A stretch of DNA of 64,000 nt from Watersipora subatra (GCF_963576615.1 NC_088715.1:26563963-26627962), one strand, 5' to 3'. Counted from the stretch's first letter, positions 35,524-47,604 are shown. Translations and numbers: made by a program. The notes: a model not told the origin generated them from the sequence alone.

Positions 35524-35547
35524 ACTAACTGATTGCGCCACAGAGAC
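35474..35547 (-). tRNA. tRNA-Asn(GTT) copy 109
   Basis: K class; partner of 10551 with one D-loop change. Confidence 0.68.
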
Positions 35548-35801
35548 AACATAACAGGTTTTTTAATCTGTGAAACGAGCATGACACCTAATCATTTGCT
35601 GGTTTTTAAAATTGTGTGTATTAAAATGTAAAACAATCGTCTATGCGAGAAATTGAACCAACAACTGTTTAGTGACCAACCGAACGCGCTACCAGAATGT
35701 GCCACAAAGAAAACATGTCAAAATATCTAACCTGTGAAACGAGCAAGACAAAAGTTCATTTTCAAGTTTCGAATTTGATTGTGTCAAAATTTATAAGTGT
35801 T

Positions 35802-35808
35802 CGTCCCT

Positions 35809-35845
<37 letters not shown>

Positions 35846-35875
35846 AAATGCGATAACCGATTGCACCACAGAGAC
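35802..35875 (-). tRNA. tRNA-Asn(GTT) copy 110
   Basis: U29, A26, U22. Its left flank resembles 10879 and its right side 11535, a fusion that removed two units. Confidence 0.78.
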
Positions 35876-36129
35876 AACATAACAGGCTTTTTAATCTGTG
35901 AAACGAAGATGACAACTACTTATTTGCTGGTTTTTAGTACTGTGCTTACCAAAATTAAAAACAATCATCTATGGCAAAAATTGAACTACCAAGTGTTTGG
36001 TTACCAAACGAACGCGCTGCCAGAATGTGCCACAAAAAAAACATGTCAAAATATCTAACTTGTGAAACGAGCAAGACAAAAATTCATTTTCAAGTTTCGA
36101 ACTTGATTGTGTCAAAATTTATAAGTGCT

Positions 36130-36203
36130 CGTCCCTGGGTGGGCTTGAACCACCAACCCTTCGGTTAACAGCCAAACGCACTAACCGATTGTGCCACAGA
36201 GAC
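36130..36203 (-). tRNA. tRNA-Asn(GTT) copy 111
   Basis: Partner of 11863. Confidence 0.74.
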
Positions 36204-36458
36204 AACATAACAGGCTTTTTAATCTGTGAAACGAGCATGACACCTAATCATTTGCTGGTTTTTAATACTGCGCTTACTAAAATTAAAAACAATCATCTAT
36301 GGCAGAAATTGAACTACCAACTGTTTGGTTACCAAACGAACGTGCTGCCATAATGTGTCACAAAAAAAAACATGTCCAAATATCAAACCTGCGAAACGAG
36401 CAAGACAAAAATTCATTTTCAAGTTTCGAAATTGATTGTGTCAAAATTTATAAATGCT

Positions 36459-36532
36459 CGTCCCTGGGTGGGCTTGAACCACCAACATTTCGGTTAACAG
36501 CCAAACGCGCTAACCGATTGCACCACAGAGAC
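36459..36532 (-). tRNA. tRNA-Asn(GTT) copy 112
   Basis: Partner of 12191. Confidence 0.82.
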
Positions 36533-36785
36533 AACATAACAGGTTTTTTAATCTGTGAAACGAGCATGACACCTAATCATTTGATGGTTTTTAAAAGTTT
36601 GTGTATTAAAATTAAAAACAATCGTCTATGGCAGAAATTGAACTAACAACTGTTTGGTTACGAATGGAACGCGCTACCAGAATGTGCCACAACGAAAACA
36701 TGTCAAAATATCTAACCTGTGAAACGAGCAAAACAAAAATTCATTTTTAAGTTTCGAATTTGATTGTGTCAAAATTATAAAGGCT

Positions 36786-36859
36786 CATCCCTGGGTGGGG
36801 TTGAACCACCAACCTTTCGGTTAACAGCCAAGTGCACTAACCGATTGCGCCACAGAGAC
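36786..36859 (-). tRNA. tRNA-Asn(GTT) copy 113
   Basis: Partner of 12518. Confidence 0.65.
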
Positions 36860-37112
36860 AACATATCAAGCTTTTTAACCTGTGAAACGATGATGACCTT
36901 TACTTACTTGCTAGTTTTTAATACTGTGCTTGCTAAAATTAAAAACAATCATCTTTGGCAGAAATTGAACTAACAACTGTTCGGTTACGAATGGAACGTG
37001 CTACCGGAATGTGCCACAAAGATAATGTGTCAGAATATCAAACCTGTGAAACCAGCAAGACAAAATCTCATTTTCAAATTTCGAATTGGATTGTATTGAA
37101 ATTATAAAATCT

Positions 37113-37186
37113 CATCTATGAGTGGGATTAAACCAGCAACCTTTCGGTTAACAGCTGAACCCTCTAACCGATTGCACCACAGAGAC
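37113..37186 (-). pseudogene. Degenerate tRNA-Asn(GTT) copy 114
   Basis: Partner of 12845; acceptor and T stems poorly paired. Confidence 0.6.
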
Positions 37187-37439
37187 AACATAACAGGTTT
37201 TTTAATCGGTGCAACGAGCATGACACTTAATCATTTGCTGGTTTTTAATACTATGTGCATTAAAATTAAAAAAAATTGCCTATGAGAGAAATTGAACCAA
37301 CAACTGTTTGGTGACCAGCCGAACGTGCTACCAGAATGTGCCACAAGAAAACATATCAAAATATCTAACCTGTGAAACGAGCAAGAACAAAATTCATTTT
37401 CAAGTTTCAAAATTGATTGTGTCAAAGTTTATAAGGGCT

Positions 37440-37513
37440 CATCTCTTGGTGGGCTTGAACCACCAACCTTTTGGATAACAACCAAACGCACTAACCGATT
37501 GCGCCACGGAGAC
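37440..37513 (-). tRNA. tRNA-Asn(GTT) copy 115
   Basis: Partner of 13172, with G1-U72. Confidence 0.6.
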
Positions 37514-37767
37514 AACATAACAGGCTTTTTAATCTGTGAAATGAGCATGACACCTAATCATTTGCTGGTTTTTAATACTGCGCATAATAAAATTAAAAAC
37601 AATCGTCTATGGCAGAAATTGAACTAACAACTGTTCGGTTACAAATGGAACGTGCTACCAGAATGTGCCACAAAGATAATGTGTCAGAATATCAAACCTG
37701 TAAAACGAGCAAGACAAAATATCATTTTCAAATTTCGAATTTGATTGTGTCAAAAAGTATCAGGGCT

Positions 37768-37840
37768 CGTGCCAGGGTGGGCTTGAACCACCAACCATTT
37801 GGTTAACAGCCAATGTGATAACCGATTGCACCACAGAGAC
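37768..37840 (-). tRNA. tRNA-Asn(GTT) copy 116
   Basis: Partner of 13500; 73 nt; U29-A41. Confidence 0.55.
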
Positions 37841-38094
37841 AACATATCAGGCTTTTTAATCTGTGAAACGAGCATGACACCTAATTATTTGCTGGTTTTT
37901 AATACTGTGCTTACTAAAATTAAAAACAATCGTCTATGGAGGAAATTGAACTACCAACTGTTTGGTTACCAAACGAACGTGCTACAAGAATGTGCCACAA
38001 AGAAAAGATGTCAGAATATCAAACCTGTGAAACGAGCAAGAAAGAAATTCATTTTCAAGTTTCGAATTTGATTGTGTCAAAATTTATAAGGGCT

Positions 38095-38168
38095 CAATCC
38101 TGGGTTGGCTTGAACCACCAACCTTTCGGATAACAGCCGAACGCACTAACTGATTGCACCACGGAGAC
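38095..38168 (-). tRNA. tRNA-Asn(GTT) copy 117
   Basis: Partner of 13827. Confidence 0.65.
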
Positions 38169-38422
38169 AACATAACAGGCTTTTTAATCTGTGAAACCAG
38201 CATGACACCTAATCATTTGCTGGTTTTTAACACTATGCGTATTAAATTTAAAAACAATCGTCTATGACAGAAATTGAACTACCAACTGTTCGGTTACCAA
38301 AGGAACATGCTACAAGAAGGTGCCACAAAGAAAACATGTCAAAGTATCCAACTTGTGAAACGAGCAAAACAAAAGTTCATTTTCAAGTTTCGAATTTGAT
38401 TGTGTCAAAATTTACAAGGGCT

Positions 38423-38496
38423 CGACCCGGAGTGGGCTTGAACCACCAACCTTTCGGATAACAGCCGAACGCACTAACCGATTGCACCACAGAGAC
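38423..38496 (-). tRNA. tRNA-Asn(GTT) copy 118
   Basis: Partner of 14155. Confidence 0.66.
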
Positions 38497-38750
38497 AACA
38501 TAACAGGCTTTTTAATCTGTGAACCGAGCATGACACCTAATCATTTGCAGGTTTTTAATACTGAGCGTAGTAAAAATAAAAACAATCGTCTATGGCAGAA
38601 ATTGAACTACCAACTTTTCGGTTACGAATGGAACGTGCTACCAGAATGTGCCACAAAGATAATGTGTCAGAATATCAAAGTTGTAAAACGAGCAAGACAA
38701 AATATCATTTTCAAATTTCGAATTTGATTTTGTCAAAAATTATAAGGGCT

Positions 38751-38824
38751 CGTCCCTGGGTGGGCTTGAAACATCAACCATTTGGTTAACAGCCGAGTGC
38801 GATAACCGATTGCACCACAGAGAC
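38751..38824 (-). tRNA. tRNA-Asn(GTT) copy 119
   Basis: Partner of 14483; W class. Confidence 0.58.
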
Positions 38825-39078
38825 AACATAACAGGCTTTTTAATCTGTGAAACGAAGATGACATTTACTTACTTGCTGATTTTTAGTACTGTGCTTACTA
38901 AAATTAAAAACAATCGTCTATGACAGAAATTGAACTACCAACTGTTCGGTTACCAAACGAACAAGGTACAAGAATGTGCCAGAAAGAAAACATGTCAGAA
39001 TATCTAACCTGTAAAACGAGAAAGACAACAATTCAATTTCAAGTTTTGAATTTGATTGCGTCAAAATTTTCAAGGGCT

Positions 39079-39152
39079 CGTCCCTGAGTAGGCTTGAACC
39101 ACCAACCTTTCGGATAACAGCCGTGCGCGACAACCGATTGCACCACAGAGAC
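39079..39152 (-). tRNA. tRNA-Asn(GTT) copy 120
   Basis: Partner of 14811; T class. Confidence 0.62.
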
Positions 39153-39406
39153 AACATAACAGGCTTTTTATTCTGTGAAACGAAGATGACAACTACTTAT
39201 TTGCTGGTTTTTAATACTGTACTTACTAAAATTAAAAACAATCGTCTATGACAGAAATTGAACTACCAACTGTTCGGTTACCAAAGGAACATGCTACAAG
39301 AATGTACCACAAAGAAAACATGTGAGATTATCTAACCTGTGAAACGAGCAAGAAAGAAATTCATTTTCAAGTTTCGAATTTGATTGTGTCAAAAATTACA
39401 AGGGCT

Positions 39407-39480
39407 CATCCCTGAGTAGGCTTGAACCACCAACCTTTCGGATAACAGCCAAAGGCGCTAACCGATTGCACCACCGAGAC
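39407..39480 (-). tRNA. tRNA-Asn(GTT) copy 121
   Basis: Partner of 15139; T class. Confidence 0.65.
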
Positions 39481-39734
39481 AACATTGCAGGCTTTTTAAT
39501 CTGTGAAACGAGCATGACACCTAATCATTTGCTGGTTTTTAAAGTTGTGTGTATTAAAATTAAAAACAATCGTCTTTGACAGAAGTTGAACTACCAACTG
39601 TTCGGTCACCAAAGGAACATGCTACAAGAATGTCCCACAAAGAAAACGTGTCAAAATATCTAACTTGTGAAACGAGCAAGAAAAAAATTCACTTTCAAGT
39701 TTTGAATTTGATTGTGTCAAAATTTACAAGGGCT

Positions 39735-39808
39735 CATCCCTGAGTAGGCTTGAACCACCAACCTTTCGGATAACAGCCAAAGGCGCTAACCGATTGCACC
39801 ACCGAGAC
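39735..39808 (-). tRNA. tRNA-Asn(GTT) copy 122
   Basis: Partner of 15467; T class. Confidence 0.65.
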
Positions 39809-40062
39809 AACATTGCAGGCTTTTTAATCTGTGAAACGAGCATGACACCTAATCATTTGCTGGTTTTTAAAGTTGTGTGTATTAAAATTAAAAACAACCG
39901 TCTATGCGAGAAATTGAACCAACAACTGTTTGGTGACCAACCGAACGTGCTACCAGAATGTGCCACAAAGAAAACATGTCAGAATATCTAACCTGTGAAA
40001 CGAGCAAGACAAAAATTCATTTTCAAGTTTCGAATTTGATTGTGTCAAAATTCATAAATGCT

Positions 40063-40135
40063 CGTCCCTGGGTGGGCTTGAACCACCAACTTTCGGTTAA
40101 TAGCCGAACGCACTAACCGATTGCGCCACAGAGAC
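40063..40135 (-). tRNA. tRNA-Asn copy 123, anticodon ATT
   Basis: Partner of 15795 with the same ATT anticodon; 73 nt. Confidence 0.65.
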
Positions 40136-40390
40136 AACATGACAGGTTTTTTAATCTGTGAAACGAGCATGACACCTAAATATTTGCTGGTTTTTAATAC
40201 TGCGCTTACTAAAATTAAAAACAATCATCTATGGCAGAAATTGAACTACCAACTGTTCGGTTACCAAAGGAACATGCTACAAGAATGTGCCACGAAGATA
40301 ACATGTAAAAATATCTAACTTGTGAAATGAACAAGACAAAAAATTCATTTTCAAGTTTCGAAATTGATTGTGTCAAAGTTTATAAGTGCT

Positions 40391-40397
40391 CATCTTT

Positions 40398-40453
<56 letters not shown>

Positions 40454-40464
40454 ACCAGAGAGAC
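40391..40464 (-). tRNA. tRNA-Asn(GTT) copy 124
   Basis: K class; partner of 16123. Confidence 0.7.
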
Positions 40465-40718
40465 AACATAACAGATTTTTTAATCTGTGAAACGAGCATG
40501 ACACCTAATCATTTGCTGGTTTTTAAAATTGTGTGTATTAAAATTAATAACAATCGTCTATGCGAGAAATTGAACAAACAACTGTTTGGTGACCAACCGA
40601 ACGCGCTACCAGAATGTGCCACAAAGAAAACATGTCAAAATATCAAACCTGTGAAACGAGCAAGACAAAAATTCAATTTTAATATTCGAATTTGATTGTG
40701 TCAAAATTTATAAAAGCT

Positions 40719-40725
40719 CGTCCCT

Positions 40726-40781
<56 letters not shown>

Positions 40782-40792
40782 ACCACAGAGAC
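40719..40792 (-). tRNA. tRNA-Asn(GTT) copy 125
   Basis: Consensus. Confidence 0.88.
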
Positions 40793-41046
40793 AACATAAC
40801 AGGTTTTTTAATCTGTGAAACGAGCATGACACCTAATCATTTGCTGGTTTTAAATACTGTGTGTAATGAAATTAAAAACAATCATCTATGGCAGAAATTG
40901 AACTATCAACTCTTTGGTTACTAAACGATTGTGCTGCCAGAATGTGCCACAAAGAAAACATGTCTAAATATCTAACTTTTGAAACGAGCAAGACAAAAGT
41001 TCATTTTCAAGTTTCGAAATTGATTGTCTCAAAATTTATAAGGGCT

Positions 41047-41120
41047 CGTCCCTGAGTAGGCTTGAACCACCAACCTTTCGGATAACAGCCGAACGCGCTA
41101 ACCGATCGCACCACAAAGAC
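41047..41120 (-). tRNA. tRNA-Asn(GTT) copy 126
   Basis: T class; U38; D-loop and acceptor changes. First unit past the end of block X homology. Confidence 0.68.
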
Positions 41121-41374
41121 AACATAACAGGCTTTTTAATCTGTGAAACGAACGTGACACCTAATCATTTGTTGGCTTTTGATACTGCGCATATTAAAAT
41201 TAAAAACAATCGTCTATGGCAGAAATTGAACTAACAACTGTTTGGTTACGAATGGAACGTGCTACCAGAATGTGCCACAAAGATAATGTGTCAGAATATC
41301 AAACCTATAAAACGAGCAAGACAAAATCTCATTTTCAAATTTCGAAATTGATTGTGTCAAAATTTATAAGGGCT

Positions 41375-41381
41375 CGTCCCA

Positions 41382-41418
<37 letters not shown>

Positions 41419-41448
41419 AAATGCGATAACCGATTGCACCGCAGAGAC
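41375..41448 (-). tRNA. tRNA-Asn(GTT) copy 127
   Basis: Position 67 change (cgtcccag), U29, U22, base 8 to C. Confidence 0.65.
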
Positions 41449-41702
41449 AACATAACAGGCTTTTTAATCTGTGAAACGAGCATGACACCTAATCATTTGT
41501 TGGCTTTTGATACTGCGCATATTAAAATTTAAAATAATCGTCTATGACAGAAACTGAACTACCAACTGTTTGGTTACCAAACGAACGCGCTACCAGAATG
41601 TGCCACAAAGAACACTTGTCAAAATATCTAACTTGTGAAACGAGCAAGACAAAAGTTCATTTTCAAGTTTCGAATTTGATTGTGTCAAAATTTATAAGTG
41701 TT

Positions 41703-41709
41703 CGTCCCT

Positions 41710-41746
<37 letters not shown>

Positions 41747-41776
41747 AATTGCGCTAACCGAATGCGCCACAGAGAC
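41703..41776 (-). tRNA. tRNA-Asn(GTT) copy 128
   Basis: U29, base 27 and D-loop changes, C11. Confidence 0.72.
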
Positions 41777-42031
41777 AACATAACAGGCTTTTTAATCAGT
41801 GAATCGAGCGTGACACCTAATCATTTGCTGGTTTTTAATACTGTGCGATTTAAAATTAAAAACAATCGTCTATGGCATATATTGAACTAACAACTGTTCG
41901 GTTACCAAAGGAACATGCTACAAGAATGTGCCACGAAGATAACATTTAAAAATATCTAACTTGTGAAATGAACAAGACAAAAAATTCATTTTCAAGTTTC
42001 GAAATTGATTGTGTCAAAGTTTATAAGTGCT

Positions 42032-42038
42032 CATCTTT

Positions 42039-42094
<56 letters not shown>

Positions 42095-42105
42095 ACCACA
42101 GAGAC
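42032..42105 (-). tRNA. tRNA-Asn(GTT) copy 129
   Basis: K class. Confidence 0.72.
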
Positions 42106-42359
42106 AACATAAAAGGCTTTTTAATCTGTGAAACGAAGATGACAACTACTTATTTGCTGGTTTTTAATACTGCGCTTACCAAAATTAAAAACAATCATCT
42201 ATGGCAAAAATTGAACTACCAAGTGTATGGTTACCAAACGAACGCGCTGCCAGAATGTGCCACAAAAAAAACATGTCAGAATATCTAACTTGTGAAACGA
42301 GCAAGACAAAAGTTCATTTTCAAGTTTCGAATTTGATTGTGTCAAAATTTATAAGTGTT

Positions 42360-42366
42360 CGTCCCT

Positions 42367-42403
<37 letters not shown>

Positions 42404-42433
42404 AAATGCGCTAACCGATTGCACCACAGAGAC
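42360..42433 (-). tRNA. tRNA-Asn(GTT) copy 130
   Basis: U29 and A26. Confidence 0.82.
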
Positions 42434-42687
42434 AACATAACAGGCTTTTTAATCAGTGAAACGAAGATGACAACTACTTATTTGCTGGTTTTTAATACTG
42501 CGCGTATTAAAATTAAAAACCATCGTCTTTGACAGAAATTGAACTACCAACTGTTTGGTTACCAAACGAACGCGCTGCCAGAATGTGCCACAAAGAACAC
42601 TTGTCAAAATATCTAACTTGTGAAACGAGCAAGACAAAAGTTCATTTTCAAGTTTCGATTTTGATTGTGTCAAAATTTATAAGTGTT

Positions 42688-42694
42688 CGTCCCT

Positions 42695-42731
<37 letters not shown>

Positions 42732-42761
42732 AAATGCGCTAACCGATTGCACCACAGAGAC
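42688..42761 (-). tRNA. tRNA-Asn(GTT) copy 131
   Basis: U29 and A26; same as previous copy. Confidence 0.82.
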
Positions 42762-43016
42762 AACATAACAGGCTTTTTAATCAGTGAAACGAGCGTGACA
42801 CCTAATCATTTGCTGGTTTTTAATACTGTGCGATTTAAAATTAAAAACAATCGTCTATGGCATAAATTGAACTAACAACTGTTCGGTTACCAAAGGAACA
42901 TGCTACAAGAATGTGCCACGAAGATAACATTTAAAAATATCTAACTTCTGAAATGAACAAGACAAAAAATTCATTTTCAAGTTTCGAAATTGATTGTGTC
43001 AAAGTTTATAAGTGCT

Positions 43017-43023
43017 CATCTTT

Positions 43024-43063
<40 letters not shown>

Positions 43064-43090
43064 GGCGCTAACCGATTGCGCCACAGAGAC
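43017..43090 (-). tRNA. tRNA-Asn(GTT) copy 132
   Basis: K class; C11; base 26 changed. Confidence 0.68.
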
Positions 43091-43344
43091 AACATAACAG
43101 GTTTTTTAATCTGTGAAACGAGCGTGACACCTAATCATTTGCTGGTTTTTAAAATTGTGTGTATTAAAATTTAAAACAATCGTCTATGCGAGAAATTGAA
43201 CCAACAACTGTTTAGTGACCAACCGAACGCGCTGCCAGAATGTGCCGCAAAAAAAACATGTCAAAATATCTAACTTGTGAAACGAGCAGGACAAAAATTC
43301 ATTTTCAAGTTTCGAACTTGATTGTGTCAAAATTTATAAGTGCT

Positions 43345-43418
43345 CGTCCCTGGGTGGGCTTGAACCACCAACCCTTCGGTTAACAGCCAAACGCACTAAC
43401 CGATTGTGCCACAGAGAC
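43345..43418 (-). tRNA. tRNA-Asn(GTT) copy 133
   Basis: As copy 37. Confidence 0.74.
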
Positions 43419-43672
43419 AACATAACAGGCTTTTTAATCTGTGAAACGAGCATGACACCTAATCATTTGCTGGTTTTTAATACTGCGCGTATTAAAATTA
43501 AAAACCATCGTCTTTGACAGAAATTGAACTACAAACTGTTCGGCTACCAAAGGAACATGCTACAAGATTGTGCCACAAAGAAAACATATCAGAATATCTA
43601 ACCTGCGAAACGAGCAAGACAAAAATTCATTTTCAAGTTTCGAATTTGATTGTGTCAAAATTTATAAATGCT

Positions 43673-43746
43673 CGTCCCTGGGTGGGCTTGAACCACCAAC
43701 ATTTCGGTTAACAGCCAAACGCGCTAACCGATTGCACCACAGAGAC
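43673..43746 (-). tRNA. tRNA-Asn(GTT) copy 134
   Basis: As copy 38; third copy of the triplicated block. Confidence 0.82.
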
Positions 43747-43999
43747 AACATAACAGGTTTTTTAATCTGTGAAACGAGCATGACACCTAATCATTTGCTG
43801 GTTTTTAAAAGTTTGTGTATTAAAATTAAAAACAATCGTCTATGGCAGAAATTGAACTAACAACTGTTTGGTTACGAATGGAACGCGCTACCAGAATGTG
43901 CCACAACGAAAACATGTCAAAATATCTAACCTGTGAAACGAGCAAAACAAAAATTCATTTTTAAGTTTCGAATTTGATTGTGTCAAAATTATAAAGGCT

Positions 44000-44073
44000 C
44001 ATCCCTGTGTGGGGTTGAACCAACAACCTTTCGGTTAACAGCCAAGTGCACTAACCGATTGCGCCACAGAGAC
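44000..44073 (-). tRNA. tRNA-Asn(GTT) copy 135
   Basis: As copy 39 with two further T-stem changes. Confidence 0.58.
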
Positions 44074-44326
44074 AACATATCAAGCTTTTTAACCTGTGAA
44101 ACGATGATGACCTTTACTTACTTGCTAGTTTTTAATACTGTGCTTGCTAAAATTAAAAACAATCATCTTTGGCAGAAATTGAACTAACAACTGTTCGGTT
44201 ACGAATGGAACGTGCTACCGGAATGTGCCACAAAGATAATGTGTCAGAATATCAAACCTGTGAAACCAGCAAGACAAAATCTCATTTTCAAATTTCGAAT
44301 TGGATTGTATTGAAATTATAAATTCT

Positions 44327-44400
44327 CATCTATGAGTGGGATTAAACCAGCAACCTTTCGGTTAACAGCTGAACCCTCTAACCGATTGCACCACAGAGAC
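44327..44400 (-). pseudogene. Degenerate tRNA-Asn(GTT) copy 136
   Basis: As copy 40. Confidence 0.6.
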
Positions 44401-44653
44401 AACATAACAGGTTTTTTAATCGGTGCAACGAGCATGACACTTAATCATTTGCTGGTTTTTAATACTATGTGCATTAAAATTAAAAAAAATTGCCTATGAG
44501 AGAAATTGAACCAACAACTGTTTGGTGACCAGCCGAACGTGCTACCAGAATGTGCCACAAGAAAACATATCAAAATATCTAACCTGTGAAACGAGCAAGA
44601 ACAAAATTCATTTTCAAGTTTCAAAATTGATTGTGTCAAAGTTTATAAGGGCT

Positions 44654-44727
44654 CGTCTCTTGGTGGGCTTGAACCACCAACCTTTTGGATAACAGCCAAA
44701 CGCACTAACCGATTGCACCACGGAGAC
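44654..44727 (-). tRNA. tRNA-Asn(GTT) copy 137
   Basis: As copy 41 but with C32 and U11. Confidence 0.63.
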
Positions 44728-44981
44728 AACATAACAGGCTTTTTAATCTGTGAAATGAGCATGACACCTAATCATTTGCTGGTTTTTAATACTGCGCATA
44801 ATAAAATTAAAAACAATCGTCTATGGCAGAAATTGAACTAACAACTGTTCGGTTACAAATGGAACGTGCTACCAGAATGTGCCACAAAGATAATGTGTCA
44901 GAATATCAAACCTGTAAAACGAGCAAGACAAAATATCATTTTCAAATTTCGAATTTGATTGTGTCAAAAAGTATCAGGGCT

Positions 44982-45054
44982 CGTGCCAGGGTGGGCTTGA
45001 ACCACCAACCATTTGGTTAACAGCCAATGTGATAACCGATTGCACCACAGAGAC
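44982..45054 (-). tRNA. tRNA-Asn(GTT) copy 138
   Basis: As copy 42; 73 nt; U29-A41. Confidence 0.55.
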
Positions 45055-45308
45055 AACATATCAGGCTTTTTAATCTGTGAAACGAGCATGACACCTAATT
45101 ATTTGCTGGTTTTTAATACTGTGCTTACTAAAATTAAAAACAATCGTCTATGGAGGAAATTGAACTACCAACTGTTTGGTTACCAAATGAACGTGCTACA
45201 AGAATGTGCCACAAAGAAAATATGTCAGAATATCACACCTGTGAAACGAGCAAGAAAGAAATTCATTTTCAAGTTTCGAATTTGATTGTGTCAAAATTTA
45301 TAAGGGCT

Positions 45309-45382
45309 CAATCCTGGGTTGGCTTGAACCACCAACCTTTCGGATAACAGCCGAACGCACTAACTGATTGCACCACGGAGAC
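45309..45382 (-). tRNA. tRNA-Asn(GTT) copy 139
   Basis: As copy 43. Confidence 0.65.
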
Positions 45383-45636
45383 AACATAACAGGCTTTTTA
45401 ATCTGTGAAACCAGCATGACACCTAATCATTTGCTGGTTTTTAATACTATGCGTATTAAATTTAAAAACAATCGTCTATGACAGAAATTGAACTACCAAC
45501 TGTTCGGTTACCAAAGGAACATGCTACAAGAAGGTGCCACAAAGAAAACATGTCAAAGTATCCAACTTGTGAAACGAGCAAAACAAAAATTCATTTTCAA
45601 GTTTCGAATTTGATTGTGTCAAAATTTACAAGGGCT

Positions 45637-45710
45637 CGACCCTGAGTGGGCTTGAACCACCAACCTTTCGGATAACAGCCGAACGCACTATCCGATTGCA
45701 CCACAGAGAC
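45637..45710 (-). tRNA. tRNA-Asn(GTT) copy 140
   Basis: As copy 44 with acceptor cgaccctg and a D-loop change (ctatcc). Confidence 0.66.
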
Positions 45711-45964
45711 AACATAACAGGCTTTTTAATCTGTGAAACGAGCATGACACCTAATCATTTGCAGGTTTTTAATACTGAGCGTAGTAAAAATAAAAACAAT
45801 CGTCTATGGCAGAAATTGAACTACCAACTGTTCGGTTACGAATGGAACGTGCTACCAGAATGTGCCACAAAGATAATGTGTCAGAATATCAAAGTTGTAA
45901 AACGAGCAAGACAAAATATCATTTTCAAATTTCGAATTTGATTTTGTCAAAAATTATAAGGGCT

Positions 45965-46038
45965 CGTCCCTGGGTGGGCTTGAAACATCAACCATTTGGT
46001 TAACAGCCGAGTGCGATAACCGATTGCACCACAGAGAC
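45965..46038 (-). tRNA. tRNA-Asn(GTT) copy 141
   Basis: As copy 45; W class. Confidence 0.58.
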
Positions 46039-46292
46039 AACATAACAGGCTTTTTAATCTGTGAAACGAAGATGACATTTACTTACTTGCTGATTTTTAG
46101 TACTGTGCTTACTAAAATTAAAAACAATCGTCTATGACAGAAATTGAACTACCAACTGTTCGGTTACCAAACGAACAAGGTACAAGAATGTGCCAGAAAG
46201 AAAACATGTCAGAATATCTAACCTGTGAAACGAGAAAGACAACAATTCAATTTCAAGTTTTGAATTTGATTGTGTCAAAATTTCCAAGGGCT

Positions 46293-46366
46293 CGTCCCTG
46301 AGTAGGCTTGAACCACCAACCTTTCGGATAACAGCCGTGCGCGACAACCGATTGCACCACAGAGAC
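46293..46366 (-). tRNA. tRNA-Asn(GTT) copy 142
   Basis: As copy 46; T class. Confidence 0.62.
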
Positions 46367-46620
46367 AGCATAACAGGCTTTTTATTCTGTGAAACGAAGA
46401 TGACAACTACTTATTTGCTGGTTTTTAATACTGTACTTACTAAAATTAAAAACAATCGTCTATGACAGAAATTGAACTACCAACTGTTCGGTTACCAAAG
46501 GAACATGCTACAAGAATGTACCACAAAGAAAACATGTGAGATTATCTAACCTGTGAAACGAGCAAGAAAGAAATTCATTTTCAAGTTTCGAATTTGATTG
46601 TGTCAAAAATTACAAGGGCT

Positions 46621-46632
46621 CGTCCCTGAGTA

Positions 46633-46670
<38 letters not shown>

Positions 46671-46694
46671 ACTAACCGATTGCGCCACAGAGAC
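46621..46694 (-). tRNA. tRNA-Asn(GTT) copy 143
   Basis: T-stem wobbles without U38; C11; U23. Confidence 0.78.
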
Positions 46695-46948
46695 AACATA
46701 ACAGGCTTTTTAATCTGTGAAACGAGCAGGACACCCCATCATTTGCTGGTTTTTAATACTGTGTATATTAAAATTAAAAACAATCGTCTTTGACAGAAGT
46801 TGAACTACCAACTGTTCGGTCACCAAATGAAAATGCTACAAGAATGTGCCACAAAGAAAACATGTCAGATTATCTAACCTGTGAAACGCGCAAGAAAGAA
46901 ATTCATTTTCAAGTTTCGAATTTGATTGTGTCAAAATTTATAACGGCT

Positions 46949-47022
46949 CGTTTCTGGGTGGGCTTGAACCACCAATCTTTCGGTTAACAGCCAATCGCAC
47001 TAACCGATTGCACCTCAGAGAC
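46949..47022 (-). tRNA. tRNA-Asn(GTT) copy 144
   Basis: Acceptor cgtttctg, U29, several single changes. Confidence 0.66.
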
Positions 47023-47276
47023 AACATAAGAGGCTTTTTAATCCGTGAAACGAGCATGACAACTAATCATTTGCTGGTTATTAAAACTGCGCATATTAAA
47101 ATTAAAAACAATCGTCTTTGGCAGAAATTGAACTACTAACTGTTTGGTTACCAAACGAACGTGCTGCCAGAATGTGCCAAAAAGAAAACATGTCAAAATA
47201 TCTAACTTGTGAAACGAGCGGGACAAAAATTCACTTTCAAGTTTCGAATTTGTTTGTGTCAAAATTTATAAGGGCT

Positions 47277-47305
47277 CATCTCTGGGTGGGCTTGAACCAC
47301 AAATT

Positions 47306-47339
<34 letters not shown>

Positions 47340-47350
47340 ACCACAGAAAC
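47277..47350 (-). tRNA. tRNA-Asn(GTT) copy 145
   Basis: Acceptor catctctg and cagaaac; variable loop changed. Confidence 0.63.
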
Positions 47351-47604
47351 AACGTAACAGGCTTTTTAATCTGTGAAACGAGCATGACACCAAATCAGTT
47401 GCTGGTTATGATTGTTGTGTGTATCAAAATTAAAACCAATCGTCTATGACAGAAATTGAACTACCAACTGTTCGGTTACGAATGGAACGTGCCACCGAAA
47501 TATGCCATAAAGAAAACATGTCAAAATATCTAACTTGTGAAACGAGCGGGACAAAAATTCACTTTCAAGTTTCGAATTTGTTTGTGTCAAAGTTTACAAA
47601 GGCT

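Larger units (their letters stand above)
36268..39330. repeat. Triplicated block of about 3 kb, second copy
   Basis: Same unit order as the 12.0-kb block, including the divergent unit 37113 and the 73-nt tRNA at 37768. It lies inside the right copy of block X. Confidence 0.85.
24868..41030. repeat. Higher-order repeat block X, right copy
   Basis: Second copy of the 0.6-16.8 kb block. Relative to the left copy it has an extra unit near 29,900, lacks a counterpart of copy 7270, has extra units 33832 and 34160, and lacks about two units corresponding to 10,880-11,530. Homology in register stops near 41,030, where a T-class unit follows instead of the counterpart of 16779. Confidence 0.85.
43420..46590. 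repeat. Triplicated block of about 3 kb, third copy
   Basis: Same unit order again, 7,214 bp past the second copy. It lies outside block X, so this segment was copied independently. It shares with the 36.3-kb copy the base 'tttcgaattgg' before the divergent unit, where the 12.0-kb copy differs, so the 36.3-kb copy looks the closer relative. Confidence 0.8.
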
